From Candidatus Binatota bacterium (lineage in GTDB: Bacteria; Desulfobacterota; Binatia; UBA1149): a stretch of DNA of 64,000 bases. The notes under the pieces are model-generated. The model searched no databases. It was not told where the DNA came from and saw only the letters and a list, made by a program, of their open reading frames with translations. The stretch's first letter is position 1; the number at the start of each line of letters is the position of its first letter. The position numbers and the translations under genes are program-made. Location of the stretch: positions 1 to 64,000 of the forward strand of contig DUBO01000044.1 in the NCBI GenBank assembly GCA_012960245.1, written 5' to 3'. Shown one piece after another: positions 52,950-61,148 of this stretch.

Positions 52950-54271
52950 AATCCGCCCGCCTCGCCGGACCGCAGATAGCTGTTGATAATAGCCCCCAGT
53001 TCAACGAGGTTTTTCTCCCTGTCCCAGATATCTTCCACTTTCATTCGCGCCGCCGAACCAATGCGCAGGGCCAGGTCTGCGTCCCCGTGCAGGCGGGCTA
53101 TGGCATCAGCCAACCCCTCGCTGTCTCGTTGCTCAACGAGGATCCCGTCTACACCGTCATCGATGAGCTCGGGCACACCCGATATATTGGATCCGATAAC
53201 CGGAAGGCCCGTGGCCATCGCCTCTGCCAGTACATTGGGAATTACGTCCTGCTTACCGTAGCGCCCGAGCACGATACTGGGAAGGGCAAAAATATCAGCA
53301 GCCCTGTAGAGCCCTGATAATCGGTTGTGATCAATATAGCCATGGAATGTCACACGCGCTGAAATTCCAAGTTCTGTGGCTTTTTTTTCAAGAAAAGCCC
53401 GCTGTGGGCCGTCGCCGGCCACGTCGCAACTCACGCTTATGCCGCGCTGCGCCAGAACGGCGATGGCGTCGAACAGGTAGTGGATTCCCTTGTATTCTTC
53501 GAGGCTGCCGCAGGTCATCACCCTGAAGACCTCGTGCTCTTCCTTCCTGGCCAGGCTGAAACGTTCGAGGTCCGCGCCGTGGTAGTTCACGTGGATCTTG
53601 TCGGACTCATCCCGGTCTACCGTCGACGCGAGGTAGTTTGCGTTCACCCTCGCGCAGGTAACCACGAACTCAGCCGACCTGATCTTTTCCGGTAGCAGCC
53701 TGGCCACCACGTGGATGTCGTAGGCGTGGGCCGTGAAGCTGTAAGGAATCCCGCTCCACCTGCGTACGAGCATGGCCACCGTGGTGGGATAGGTGGCCCA
53801 GTGCGCGTGTACGTGTTCTATGCCCTCTCTCTCGAAAAGCTCGGCGAGGTAGAAAGCGTAGGGCAACATGGCAAAAGAACGCAGCAGGTAGAGCAGGTCG
53901 TTGCTCTTCAAGAACGCGTCTGCGCGTTCTTGAAGCCCCATAGTGCTTACACCCCCGCGGTCGCCCGCGACGCGCTCTGGCACATCTCTCCAGGCCGTGA
54001 ACACATAGCCGACCAGGCCCAGCGCCTTGAAGGGGCGGGAAGTTAATGCCCGCAGGGTTGCTGCGAGCATAGCCGGCGCAAGGATTCGCGGGCAGTAAGC
54101 AGTCTCTTCAATCAGCGGAAGAGCTTCGGGCTGTTGCTGGCCCTTGCTTCTTGGCTTCAGGGAAACCAGGCGCAGATCATAGCCACGTCGCTTCAGCCCG
54201 AGCACCTCACCCACGGTAAAGGTCTGGTGTAGGACCGGAAACGCCGGAAAGAGGTAGGCCAGGCGGCGCAT
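52946..54271 (-). CDS. Family 4 glycosyltransferase
   Basis: 441 residues. AYLFPAFPVLHQTFTVGEVLGLKRRGYDL begins the GT-B acceptor half; HVHAHWATYPTTVAMLVRR and FTAHAYDIHV are typical of the colanic-acid/WcaL branch. VMTCGSLEEYKGIHYLFDAI and RYGKQDVIPNVLAEAMATGLPVIGSN form the donor site. The coding sequence contains a perfect 13-bp inverted repeat at 53906-53935. It overlaps the aminotransferase gene by 4 bp. Confidence 0.9.
   Translation of the reverse strand: MRRLAYLFPAFPVLHQTFTVGEVLGLKRRGYDLRLVSLKPRSKGQQQPEALPLIEETAYCPRILAPAMLAATLRALTSRPFKALGLVGYVFTAWRDVPERVAGDRGGVSTMGLQERADAFLKSNDLLYLLRSFAMLPYAFYLAELFEREGIEHVHAHWATYPTTVAMLVRRWSGIPYSFTAHAYDIHVVARLLPEKIRSAEFVVTCARVNANYLASTVDRDESDKIHVNYHGADLERFSLARKEEHEVFRVMTCGSLEEYKGIHYLFDAIAVLAQRGISVSCDVAGDGPQRAFLEKKATELGISARVTFHGYIDHNRLSGLYRAADIFALPSIVLGRYGKQDVIPNVLAEAMATGLPVIGSNISGVPELIDDGVDGILVEQRDSEGLADAIARLHGDADLALRIGSAARMKVEDIWDREKNLVELGAIINSYLRSGEAGGL
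53906..53935. repeat. Perfect 13-bp inverted repeat inside a glycosyltransferase gene
   Basis: CTTCAAGAACGCG (53906-53918) and CGCGTTCTTGAAG (53923-53935) are exact reverse complements around a 4-base loop. It encodes LQERADAFLK within the GT4 protein. No T-tract follows, so it is not a terminator. It could be a short palindromic insertion that kept the frame, or chance. Confidence 0.8.
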
Positions 54272-54279
54272 AACTTTGA

Positions 54280-55824
54280 TCAGGTAGCCAAGGCAACCGT
54301 TGGCTGGCCACCGAGGACCGTTCCCGTTTCACGGTAGTGCTCGTGCAGCCTGATAAGACTCAGGCACAAGCCAACGATGATGTAGAAAACGATATTCACC
54401 CACATGTCCGCGAACAGGCAGAATACCACGAAACCGATAAGCGAGGTGTGCATGGCATCGACAGCCCACTTCATACCCACTGGAGCATAGGCGCCCTCGG
54501 CGTACTCGCGCCGCAGCACCCGTAACCTCCTGAAAAGGTTTATGAAAATGTAGAGGTACAGGATAAGGACTACCAGCCCCCCCTCTACCGTCGCCCAGAG
54601 ATAAGAATTGTGAGGAGGCGCGGCCTCTCCGTAGGGGTCTACGGCAGCACGCTCGGTTGAGAAATTGCCCAGGCCCACGCCGAAAACTGGGTGCCGGGGA
54701 ATCATGACCAGGCTCGATACGAGGTTCTGACCGCGTTTTTCGAACGATCCACGCGCGATCTGACCCTCGGCAAGAGCCTCGGGCCTAGCTCGAAACTGGG
54801 TCAGCCTTATCGCGACCTCTTCGGGCAATATCGCGCCGACCATATTCACCTGGAAACCAAATTGCAGCAGCAGGGCCAGCGAGGCCACTGTCATGCCCAC
54901 CACGCGCCTGAGGCCGAAACGTCCTTCCATCGATACAATCGTCAGGAAAAGCAGGAGATTGAGCACTCCGCTGCGCGAAGCGGTAAGGGGAATAATTATG
55001 ATCGGAATAACGACGGCCACGACCCAGGCGATGCGCCCAAACCAGTGCCGTACCTGGCCACGGTAGTACCAGGTCAGCGACAGGCAGAAAAGTGCAAAAT
55101 AGGCGAGCTTGTTTGGGTTGCGTCCGGTGTAAAGCGCCGTGCCGATGTCACCGAGCACCCGGACCCTACCCGTACCCCAACCGAAGGGGCCTGCCTCCGC
55201 ACTGATGCTGAAGTAGGTCATCACGAGACACGCGACCACGGTCGCCATTACCGCGGTGATCTCCCGGGGAGTACGCACGAAAAAGAAAAGAAAAACCAGA
55301 AACAAGTAGCGAGTGATCAGCTTCAAGCGCGGATCACGCATGTCGATGAGCACCGAGTAGTCGGCGGCCCTTACGCGCAACGTTTTCTCGACCACCACCC
55401 CCGACGCGCCCTCAATCGGAGGCATGTAGGCAAACGCCGATACGATAAAAATCAGCGCGGCAATAGCAAGAGCGATCATGACCGGATCAGTGAAAAGCCA
55501 ACCGGGACGCTCCCTGATAAAACCGATAGCCAGCATACCAAGGAACACCACCCCCAGCACGTTGTTGATGGTTATGTTACCTCCGGCAATCAGGAAGTTG
55601 GGGTAGGTAAAAAGGAAAGTAACCACGTAGATGCAGATGCCCACCACCGGGCGGCGCAGCACCAGAGAACCGGCGAGCAACGCAGAGCCGGCACCAAGCA
55701 CGACCATTCCGCCGCCCGTTCTCAAAGCCAAAGCGGCCACCGTGGCCACCACGACGGCTGCCACGTAGGCAGCGAGCTGCCCCCCGCGTGCCGCGGGCAT
55801 TGTTTGCTGGGTTATCATCGCCAT
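54280..55824 (-). CDS. O-antigen ligase/polymerase family protein (Wzy-like)
   Basis: 514 residues and 10-12 membrane helices. The Wzy_C/ligase region contains MIPRHPVFGVGLGNFSTE and AAPPHNSYLWATVEGGLVVLILYL, with the conserved His-Asn-Ser-Tyr. TASRSGVLNLLLFL holds the Arg of the helix bundle. In this operon, with Wzx, Wzz and Wza proteins, a polymerase role is most likely; a ligase role is the alternative. It lies 19 bp after the kinase-like gene. Confidence 0.88.
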   Translation of the reverse strand: MAMITQQTMPAARGGQLAAYVAAVVVATVAALALRTGGGMVVLGAGSALLAGSLVLRRPVVGICIYVVTFLFTYPNFLIAGGNITINNVLGVVFLGMLAIGFIRERPGWLFTDPVMIALAIAALIFIVSAFAYMPPIEGASGVVVEKTLRVRAADYSVLIDMRDPRLKLITRYLFLVFLFFFVRTPREITAVMATVVACLVMTYFSISAEAGPFGWGTGRVRVLGDIGTALYTGRNPNKLAYFALFCLSLTWYYRGQVRHWFGRIAWVVAVVIPIIIIPLTASRSGVLNLLLFLTIVSMEGRFGLRRVVGMTVASLALLLQFGFQVNMVGAILPEEVAIRLTQFRARPEALAEGQIARGSFEKRGQNLVSSLVMIPRHPVFGVGLGNFSTERAAVDPYGEAAPPHNSYLWATVEGGLVVLILYLYIFINLFRRLRVLRREYAEGAYAPVGMKWAVDAMHTSLIGFVVFCLFADMWVNIVFYIIVGLCLSLIRLHEHYRETGTVLGGQPTVALAT

Positions 55825-55843
55825 CGGGCGAGTGCCCTACCGG

Positions 55844-56569
55844 TCAGGCTACGAGCTCGGATATAGACACGGGTATGTACTCGCGCCGCTTGTTGAGAAC
55901 CGATCCCAGGACTTCGCCACCGGCCTTTCGCACGGCTTCTATAGTCCTCGAAGCTACTACGACGGGTGTCGAATCGGCCTCCACGACCAGGACCACTCCG
56001 TCGACCGCACCGGCAACCGTGGCGGCGTCCGGGTACAGCGCAAACGGCGGTACATCGATGAACACCTGGTCGGCCTGCGACGCGAGCTCTTTTACAAGGG
56101 CAGGCATGTCGGCTTTCTCGAGCAGCACAATTGCGTCGTCGCCGCCGGTCCCGGCGGTGACCAGGCGAACGCCGCTCTCCGCGGTGTCCTGTATCACCTG
56201 GTCCAGGGTCTTCTCGCCGGAGATAACATTCATGACACCTTCGGGCGAACCGGCCTGGGCCATGCGCCACAAGGAAGGGGTACGGAAGTTCATGTCGACA
56301 AGGAGAACCTTGTTTTTCCCCTTGGCGGCTGCCGCCCGGGCCAGCAACCACGCAACCGACGAGGCACCCTCGCCGTGCAGCGAACTCGAAACCACGACGG
56401 TTTTTACTTCGCCGCCGATGTTGACACTGGCCATGGCCTGCCGCAGTTCGAAATCCTCATCGGCCGTGGCCGTGGCGATCCCGGGTGCAGCGACGTCCCG
56501 CCGCCCGGTCCCGGCAGCTCCCGACCTGAGGTTCTCGGCTCTCTTCAGTGCTTCGTAAGTTCTGCTCAT
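55844..56569 (-). CDS. CpsD/CapB-like chain-length partner with altered Walker A
   Basis: 241 residues in the P-loop fold of bacterial tyrosine kinases (BY-kinases). The Walker A region reads SSSLHGEGASSVAWLLA: the lysine of GEGKS is Ala (~69). Walker A' is VLLVDMNFR, with Asn in place of the second Asp; Walker B FIDVPPF is kept. No C-terminal tyrosine cluster exists; the protein ends VLNKRREYIPVSISELVA. ATP binding and autophosphorylation are therefore doubtful. It overlaps the Wzz-like gene by 4 bp, as expected for a co-polymerase partner. The N-terminus SRTYEALKRAE is typical for the family. Confidence 0.85.
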   Translation of the reverse strand: MSRTYEALKRAENLRSGAAGTGRRDVAAPGIATATADEDFELRQAMASVNIGGEVKTVVVSSSLHGEGASSVAWLLARAAAAKGKNKVLLVDMNFRTPSLWRMAQAGSPEGVMNVISGEKTLDQVIQDTAESGVRLVTAGTGGDDAIVLLEKADMPALVKELASQADQVFIDVPPFALYPDAATVAGAVDGVVLVVEADSTPVVVASRTIEAVRKAGGEVLGSVLNKRREYIPVSISELVA

Positions 56570-58035
56570 GATTTTCTCGCTCCCGTTCCACTCGCACCGC
56601 TTTCACCGTACTCGTCTTCCGCCAGCTCCGCTATAACGGGAACCCCGAGGTTGTAGCGCACATCGGCGGCGCTATTCATCACCGGGGTCAACAGCTCCAT
56701 CGCCACCGCCGAACCAACGCTTATCAGCAGGGCGGCAAACAACGACAGCACCAAGGTAACGACCTTGAAGTCGGGCACCTTCTGCAGGGGAAGACCCGCT
56801 GCCTCGATGATGCTCACGCCCGAAATACCCGCCTGGTCCATCGCGCTCGAAACGCGCAGTTGGTCAAACTTCTGCAGAAGACCGCGGTAAGCGTCCTTCT
56901 TCTCCTGCCTGTTACGGCGCATTCTCATCACTTCGTAGTGCTGCTCGTGCATCGTGGCAATGCGTACTCCGTAGCCGCCGAGTTTCTCGGCGAGAAGTAC
57001 CCTGCGCGACTCCAGTGCCCCGATCTCCGCCTGGGAATCCAACAAGGACTCCTCGATACGCCGGCGAATACTCGAAGCGGAGATTTTCTTGCGACCGACA
57101 ATGGTCTTCTCCTGGATCTCCACCTGGGCCGCGAGCGCCGCTATCTCCCTGTCCACGTCCATGAGCAAGCGATGCTCGGGAGTGTAGAGCTGCAACAACC
57201 GTCCTCTTTCAATCTCAAGGCGCGAAAGGTTCTGGCGCAGGAAGCCAACCAGCGGGTTGGGCACCATGTCCACCTCGGAGGTACCGCTCTCCGGTACGTA
57301 CTCAAGCTCTGCCTCCAGCGCTACGATCCTCGTCCCCGTCTCGGCGATCGAAGCCTCGGTCCTCCGCAGGTCTGCCTCAACCTGGGCCTGCTGGCGGATG
57401 AGCGCATCCTTTTGTGTCGCCACCGCAGTGAGGCCGTGTTCCTTGTCAAAATCCTCAAGTTCCTTGTCCATGATCCCCAGGGAGGCACGGGCCATTAGGA
57501 GCTCTCGTTCAAAAAACTCGGCCGCGCCCCTCGAGCTGTGCAGCTCTATGGAGTAGTCGACATAAAGCCTGACCAGCGAGTTGACCACCAGTACCGCCGC
57601 CTCCTCGGAAGAACTTCGGTACGAAACCTCGACCACGTTGGAGTCAGCCTTGCGCACCACCCTCAAGGAAACCTGCAAGTCCTCTATGGAAGGAACGTCG
57701 GGGTCAGCCTCGCCATCGCCGGCCATCGCCGCGGCCAGATCGAAGTGCAACCTGCGCAGCAGTTCACGGCTCCTGAGAACCTGCATCTCCGAATTCACCA
57801 ACGAATCGTTGGGAAGACTGGAAACTTCTTCCTTGCGATCCATGGGCGAGACCTCGGGATAGACGCGGTCCTTGCCTATGAGAATCTTGGCCGACGCGCT
57901 GTAAGTCGGAGCCTTGAGCAGGTTACCCAGGTTGCTGGGCACGAAGACCAGCAAAAAGAGCAACACTACAAGGCGTCGGTGTTTGAAAACGGCCCCAGTC
58001 GCCTGGCGCAGCAGATATCCGGATCTTGCTTCCAT
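56566..58035 (-). CDS. Chain-length determinant/GumC-like polysaccharide co-polymerase
   Basis: 489 residues. Two membrane helices (LVVLLFLLVFVPSNLGNLL near the start and VVTLVLSLFAALLISVGSAVAMELL near the end) bracket a large periplasmic coiled-coil domain (about 60-430). YSASAKILIGKDRVYPEV and VNSLVRLYVDYSIEL are the Wzz-domain segments; QKVPDFKVVTLVLS is the proline-containing second-helix approach. The cytosolic kinase domain of Wzc is a separate protein encoded next. It sets polymer length and links Wzy to the exporter. Confidence 0.9.
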   Translation of the reverse strand: MEARSGYLLRQATGAVFKHRRLVVLLFLLVFVPSNLGNLLKAPTYSASAKILIGKDRVYPEVSPMDRKEEVSSLPNDSLVNSEMQVLRSRELLRRLHFDLAAAMAGDGEADPDVPSIEDLQVSLRVVRKADSNVVEVSYRSSSEEAAVLVVNSLVRLYVDYSIELHSSRGAAEFFERELLMARASLGIMDKELEDFDKEHGLTAVATQKDALIRQQAQVEADLRRTEASIAETGTRIVALEAELEYVPESGTSEVDMVPNPLVGFLRQNLSRLEIERGRLLQLYTPEHRLLMDVDREIAALAAQVEIQEKTIVGRKKISASSIRRRIEESLLDSQAEIGALESRRVLLAEKLGGYGVRIATMHEQHYEVMRMRRNRQEKKDAYRGLLQKFDQLRVSSAMDQAGISGVSIIEAAGLPLQKVPDFKVVTLVLSLFAALLISVGSAVAMELLTPVMNSAADVRYNLGVPVIAELAEDEYGESGASGTGARKS

Positions 58036-58051
58036 CGAACTTCGTCCTCTC

Positions 58052-58762
58052 CTAGTTTCCTATGTTCGGAAGCCGCGTGCTCGGCTCCCTGATGGGTATC
58101 AGTCCGCGAATGTACTGATCAACCCAATTGTTGGCGTTGGCGATCCAGGTACGGGGCACGAACACCACGTCATTGGGTCCCAGCAGCGCATCGGCGCTGG
58201 CATCTCCGTCTTTTATCATTGCTTCAAGGTCGAGCCTGTCGGCTTCGTAAGCACCGGGCCCCTTCCAGCGAACAAGCAGCACGCTGTCAACCTTGGCCGT
58301 GCGCTTGAGCCCGCCGCGCTCAACTATGGCCCTGAAGGAAGTCATACCGGGCCTCAGTGACACATAGCCGGGATCCCCGACTTCGCCACCCACGTAGACG
58401 CGCCTGACCGCCATCTCACGGATCACCACGCTCACAGTGGGTTCACGGTAGGTCACCGACGCCCTGCTCAGCAGGTCCCTGCTCAAGTCCCAGGTCGTCA
58501 GGCCGGCCGCCCTGAACTCCCCGAGGGAAGGCACGCCAACGTGGCCATCACTCCTGACGGTGGCCACGGTGTCCAGCTCCGGGTGGAAAGGAAACTTGAT
58601 ATCGATCACGTCGCCCACCACCACGCTGTACGGCAGCGTACTCCCGTCGGCCGCCAGGGCCTCCGAGGGGATAAATGGGCCTTTTGTTAATTCCATGGCT
58701 GCCGAGCAGCCCGAAAGCACAACCGCCGTTACCAGGATTAAAGTTCTGATTATCGTCATCAT
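58052..58762 (-). CDS. Polysaccharide export lipoprotein (Wza-like, SLBB)
   Basis: 236 residues. The signal peptide ends in the lipobox VVLSGC. PYSVVVGDVIDIKFPFHPELDTVATVRSDGHV is the Poly_export domain, followed by SLBB-like domains (RRVYVGGEVGDPGYVSLRPGM). The C-terminal helix of E. coli Wza is not evident, so the outer-membrane passage may need another protein. It is the first gene of the 30-kb operon; a sigma-54 promoter lies 71 bp upstream of its start (computed start point). Confidence 0.9.
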   Translation of the reverse strand: MMTIIRTLILVTAVVLSGCSAAMELTKGPFIPSEALAADGSTLPYSVVVGDVIDIKFPFHPELDTVATVRSDGHVGVPSLGEFRAAGLTTWDLSRDLLSRASVTYREPTVSVVIREMAVRRVYVGGEVGDPGYVSLRPGMTSFRAIVERGGLKRTAKVDSVLLVRWKGPGAYEADRLDLEAMIKDGDASADALLGPNDVVFVPRTWIANANNWVDQYIRGLIPIREPSTRLPNIGN

Positions 58763-58843
58763 AGTGTTCTTTCCGTTCTGTAGTCATTGCCCCGGCAGAC
58801 CGCATGGAGCGGCATCCGGGGCGAGATTTCTCTCCCCAGGGGG

Positions 58844-58859
58844 AGCAAATATAATGCCA
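58844..58859 (-). promoter_or_regulatory. Sigma-54 (-24/-12) promoter of the polysaccharide operon
   Basis: The minus strand reads TGGCATTATATTTGCT, matching TGGCAC-N5-TTGCW at all but one position, with correct spacing of GG and GC. The predicted start point is near 58833, 71 bp before the wza-like ATG. An NtrC-family activator is encoded 2.4 kb upstream. Confidence 0.75.
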
Positions 58860-59023
58860 CGATATCCCCCATCTGCGGGGACCTTTCTTCCCCCGACCGG
58901 GGGGGGATTCCCACCCATCTGGCCGCTCGGGCACCCCGCCCGGGTGGGTTTTTGTGATTATGGAGCTTCATCGATTAAACTGCCTTTATTCGTTGCCGGA
59001 GGCTCGGCCCCGACTCTGCGTCA

Positions 59024-59037
59024 TTGCATAAACGCAA
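59024..59037. promoter_or_regulatory. Activator-site candidate TTGCA-N4-CGCAA upstream of the wza-type promoter
   Basis: TTGCATAAACGCAA fits the motif TTGCA-N4-YGCAA found also before the sigma-54 activator gene. Its centre is about 198 bp upstream of the predicted sigma-54 start point, a normal distance for an enhancer-binding protein. Confidence 0.5.
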
Positions 59038-59066
59038 GGCTGGGCGTTTCCGCACTGCCGCGTCAC

Positions 59067-60899
59067 TCAAGCCCCGGGTATCGAGGCGGGCGAAACATCA
59101 GTGGCCAGCTGGCCCGCGGGCTCGAGGCTTGCTTCGTGTACCGCTGAGTTAACAACGAGATCGGCCACGCGAAGCGCCGAATCGCGATCGCCGAAGCCGA
59201 CCGCGAACAGACCCAGTCCGCGTCCGTCTTCCAACCTGCGAGTCTTCAAGGACACCCCTGCCTTCTGGCTCGTCACGAGATCGCGCATACCGTCAAGGCG
59301 TTCCAAACTAACGCTCGCCACCAACAGTACCTGCCAGCTGCCGGGCTTGCCGGTGCTGACCATTGCCCGCGCGTCGTTGAAAGGCAGGAACAGGGTACCG
59401 CCAACCGCCAGCTTCCTGGGGTTACCCAGCTCAGGGTTGGCTTCAAAAATACGATCCAGCGTTGCCGGAAGAGTGTTTCCGTAAGCCGCCTCGGCGATGT
59501 CCCAGATCGTATCGCCGTTTTTGACCACCACATCCCTACCCGCAGCTACACCTGCGCCCGCAGTTATGTGCAAGGCCGGGTTTGCCGGGCGACTGGTATC
59601 GTAGAGTCTCGCGGCGGTTGACCTGGCGAGTATCGCTGCGAGCCGCGTGCTGGCAGAAACACCATCGAGGCGTTCCTCGCTGGGCTTGCTGGCGAACGCG
59701 GTAGCGGCTGCTTCAGCGCCGAGCGCCTCAGGCGAGGGGCTTGCCAGGATACTGCCGGTCAATACGGGCAGCTCCGCGGTTTCGCTCGCCGTAACAACGG
59801 ATCGCGTGTCCACTTCCTCGACCCGGCTGACAACTGCAGCCGCCGAGGGAAAGCTTTTCTCGGCGACAAAAGAGAGCGCCTCGACCGCAGGGACTGGGGG
59901 GACAGCAAGCGCCCTCTCCTGCCCGGTGTCGGCCAATACGGGGTAAGCGGGACCTTCTGCCGCCTGCCCGGCCACGTTTGCCCAGGCGAAGCCCACTACC
60001 AACGAAGCGGCCACGGCCGCAAACGCTACACGACGGCCCTTTTGGCCCATAGCGCAGCGCATGCGGGCGATCGCCGCCCAGGAGCCAAGCCCGGTGGAGC
60101 CCTCCACATCGCGCACCGCTTCGTTCATCAGCCTGCACCCGACCCGCTTGCGTCCGGCGGCAAAAGCTATGAGCAGGGCGTTGTCACACACCACGTTCAC
60201 CAGGCGGGGTATCCCTGCCGAGGCCATCCACACCAAGCGGAGCGCCGTAGAACTGAACACGCCGACCTCTTTGCCACCCGCGCCCCTCAGGCGCGTGGTC
60301 ACGTAAGCGCTGATTTCGCTCTGGCTCAAGGGCTCCAGCCTCGCTCGAGTACCGATGCGCTGCTGCAGCTGCCGCAGCGAGGGATCCCTGAGTTTATCTT
60401 CGAGTTCGGGCTGTCCCGATAGAACTATCTGCAGCGTTTTTTCCTTGGATGTTTCAAGGTTGGTGAGCAACCTCAGGCCCTCGAGCACGGCGTTGGGCAA
60501 GGTCTGGGCTTCGTCTATGAGCACGACCACGTTGCGACCCTCGACCAGGGATTCAAGGAGAAAACCGTTTAACCTGTCGAGCATCCCGAGCCTGGCGCAG
60601 CCCTCAACGTCAAGACCGAGTTCCATGCAGATGTACTCGAGCAGTTCATCAAAACTGACGCCGGGATTAAATATAAACACCACCGTGCTCTCGTCCTGTA
60701 GCTCTTCGGCGACGCGTTTGAGCAGCGTGGTTTTACCAGTACCGGCCTCGCCCACCAGTGAGATGCAGCCCTTGCGCGCGCGTATCCCGTACAGCACTGA
60801 CGCCAATGCCTCCCGTGTAGTCGGGTTGACGTAATGAAAACGCGGGTCGGGTGTCAGGTTGAAGGGGTCTTCCGACAATCTGTAAAAATGAGCGTACAT
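59067..60899 (-). CDS. ExeA-like AAA+ ATPase with LysM and SPOR-like domains
   Basis: 610 residues. The N-terminal ~270 form an AAA+ ATPase of the ExeA/XrtA-associated type: YAHFYRLSEDPFNLTPDPRFHY, Walker A GEAGTGKTT (50-58), Walker B VVLIDEAQ (~125). A membrane helix (FAAVAASLVVGFAWANVAG, ~290-310) is followed by a long Ala/Ser/Pro linker, a LysM domain (VVVKNGDTIWDIAEAAYGN, ~458-508), and a C-terminal SPOR-like domain (SWQVLLVASVSLERLDGM, ~520-600). Topology: ATPase in the cytosol, LysM and SPOR in the periplasm binding peptidoglycan. It may couple export to the cell wall. It has its own sigma-54 promoter. Confidence 0.87.
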   Translation of the reverse strand: MYAHFYRLSEDPFNLTPDPRFHYVNPTTREALASVLYGIRARKGCISLVGEAGTGKTTLLKRVAEELQDESTVVFIFNPGVSFDELLEYICMELGLDVEGCARLGMLDRLNGFLLESLVEGRNVVVLIDEAQTLPNAVLEGLRLLTNLETSKEKTLQIVLSGQPELEDKLRDPSLRQLQQRIGTRARLEPLSQSEISAYVTTRLRGAGGKEVGVFSSTALRLVWMASAGIPRLVNVVCDNALLIAFAAGRKRVGCRLMNEAVRDVEGSTGLGSWAAIARMRCAMGQKGRRVAFAAVAASLVVGFAWANVAGQAAEGPAYPVLADTGQERALAVPPVPAVEALSFVAEKSFPSAAAVVSRVEEVDTRSVVTASETAELPVLTGSILASPSPEALGAEAAATAFASKPSEERLDGVSASTRLAAILARSTAARLYDTSRPANPALHITAGAGVAAGRDVVVKNGDTIWDIAEAAYGNTLPATLDRIFEANPELGNPRKLAVGGTLFLPFNDARAMVSTGKPGSWQVLLVASVSLERLDGMRDLVTSQKAGVSLKTRRLEDGRGLGLFAVGFGDRDSALRVADLVVNSAVHEASLEPAGQLATDVSPASIPGA

Positions 60900-60985
60900 A
60901 GCCTGCTGCCTCCGCGATGCTCGCTACCCGTTCGGTGCCTGCCTGGCTCCGAGCTCGGACGGGACTCCATCGCAGTGAGCAAATG

Positions 60986-61001
60986 AGCAACCGCCGTGCC
61001 A
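60986..61001 (-). promoter_or_regulatory. Sigma-54 (-24/-12) promoter of the ATPase gene
   Basis: The minus strand reads TGGCACGGCGGTTGCT, a full match to TGGCAC-N5-TTGCW. The predicted start point is near 60975, 76 bp before the ATPase ATG, which has GGAGG upstream. Confidence 0.82.
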
Positions 61002-61015
61002 TGCCCCCCCCTGTT

Positions 61016-61057
61016 GGGTAGGAGTTACCCCCCGAGTGGGTATTCCAGAAATACCCA
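61016..61057. promoter_or_regulatory. Two related inverted repeats upstream of the ATPase promoter
   Basis: GGGTAGGAGTTACCC (61016-61030) and TGGGTATT-N5-AATACCCA (61037-61057) share GGGTA/TACCC ends. They lie about 41-82 bp upstream of the predicted start point, between the sigma-54 promoter and the activator gene. They may be binding sites for a second regulator or for a DNA-bending protein; alternatively they are part of a transcription terminator for the activator gene, though no T-tract follows. Confidence 0.4.
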
Positions 61058-61148
61058 GTGTTTACGCGTCTTTCCAAGGATTTTACTGGACGGGACGCGA
61101 AAAGCCCTCCCCCCCTGTGGGTGGGGCGAGCCTTGCGAAATCAAGAGA

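Larger units (their letters stand above)
58763..59066. other. 304-bp regulatory interval before the polysaccharide operon
   Basis: No gene. It contains the sigma-54 promoter (58844-58859), an operator-like palindrome (59024-59037), and several GC hairpins. CTCCCCCTGGGGAG-type and CCCCC/GGGGG repeats lie at 58832-58908, and CACCCCGCCCGGGTG followed by TTTTT (58932-58953) would be a terminator for plus-strand (antisense) transcripts. No minus-strand terminator for the ATPase gene is obvious, so read-through into the wza-like gene is possible. Confidence 0.6.

Noticed and set aside
58932-58953. GC hairpin followed by TTTTT as terminator of the ATPase gene
   Set aside because: The T-tract is on the plus strand, whereas the ATPase gene runs on the minus strand; it could only stop antisense transcripts.
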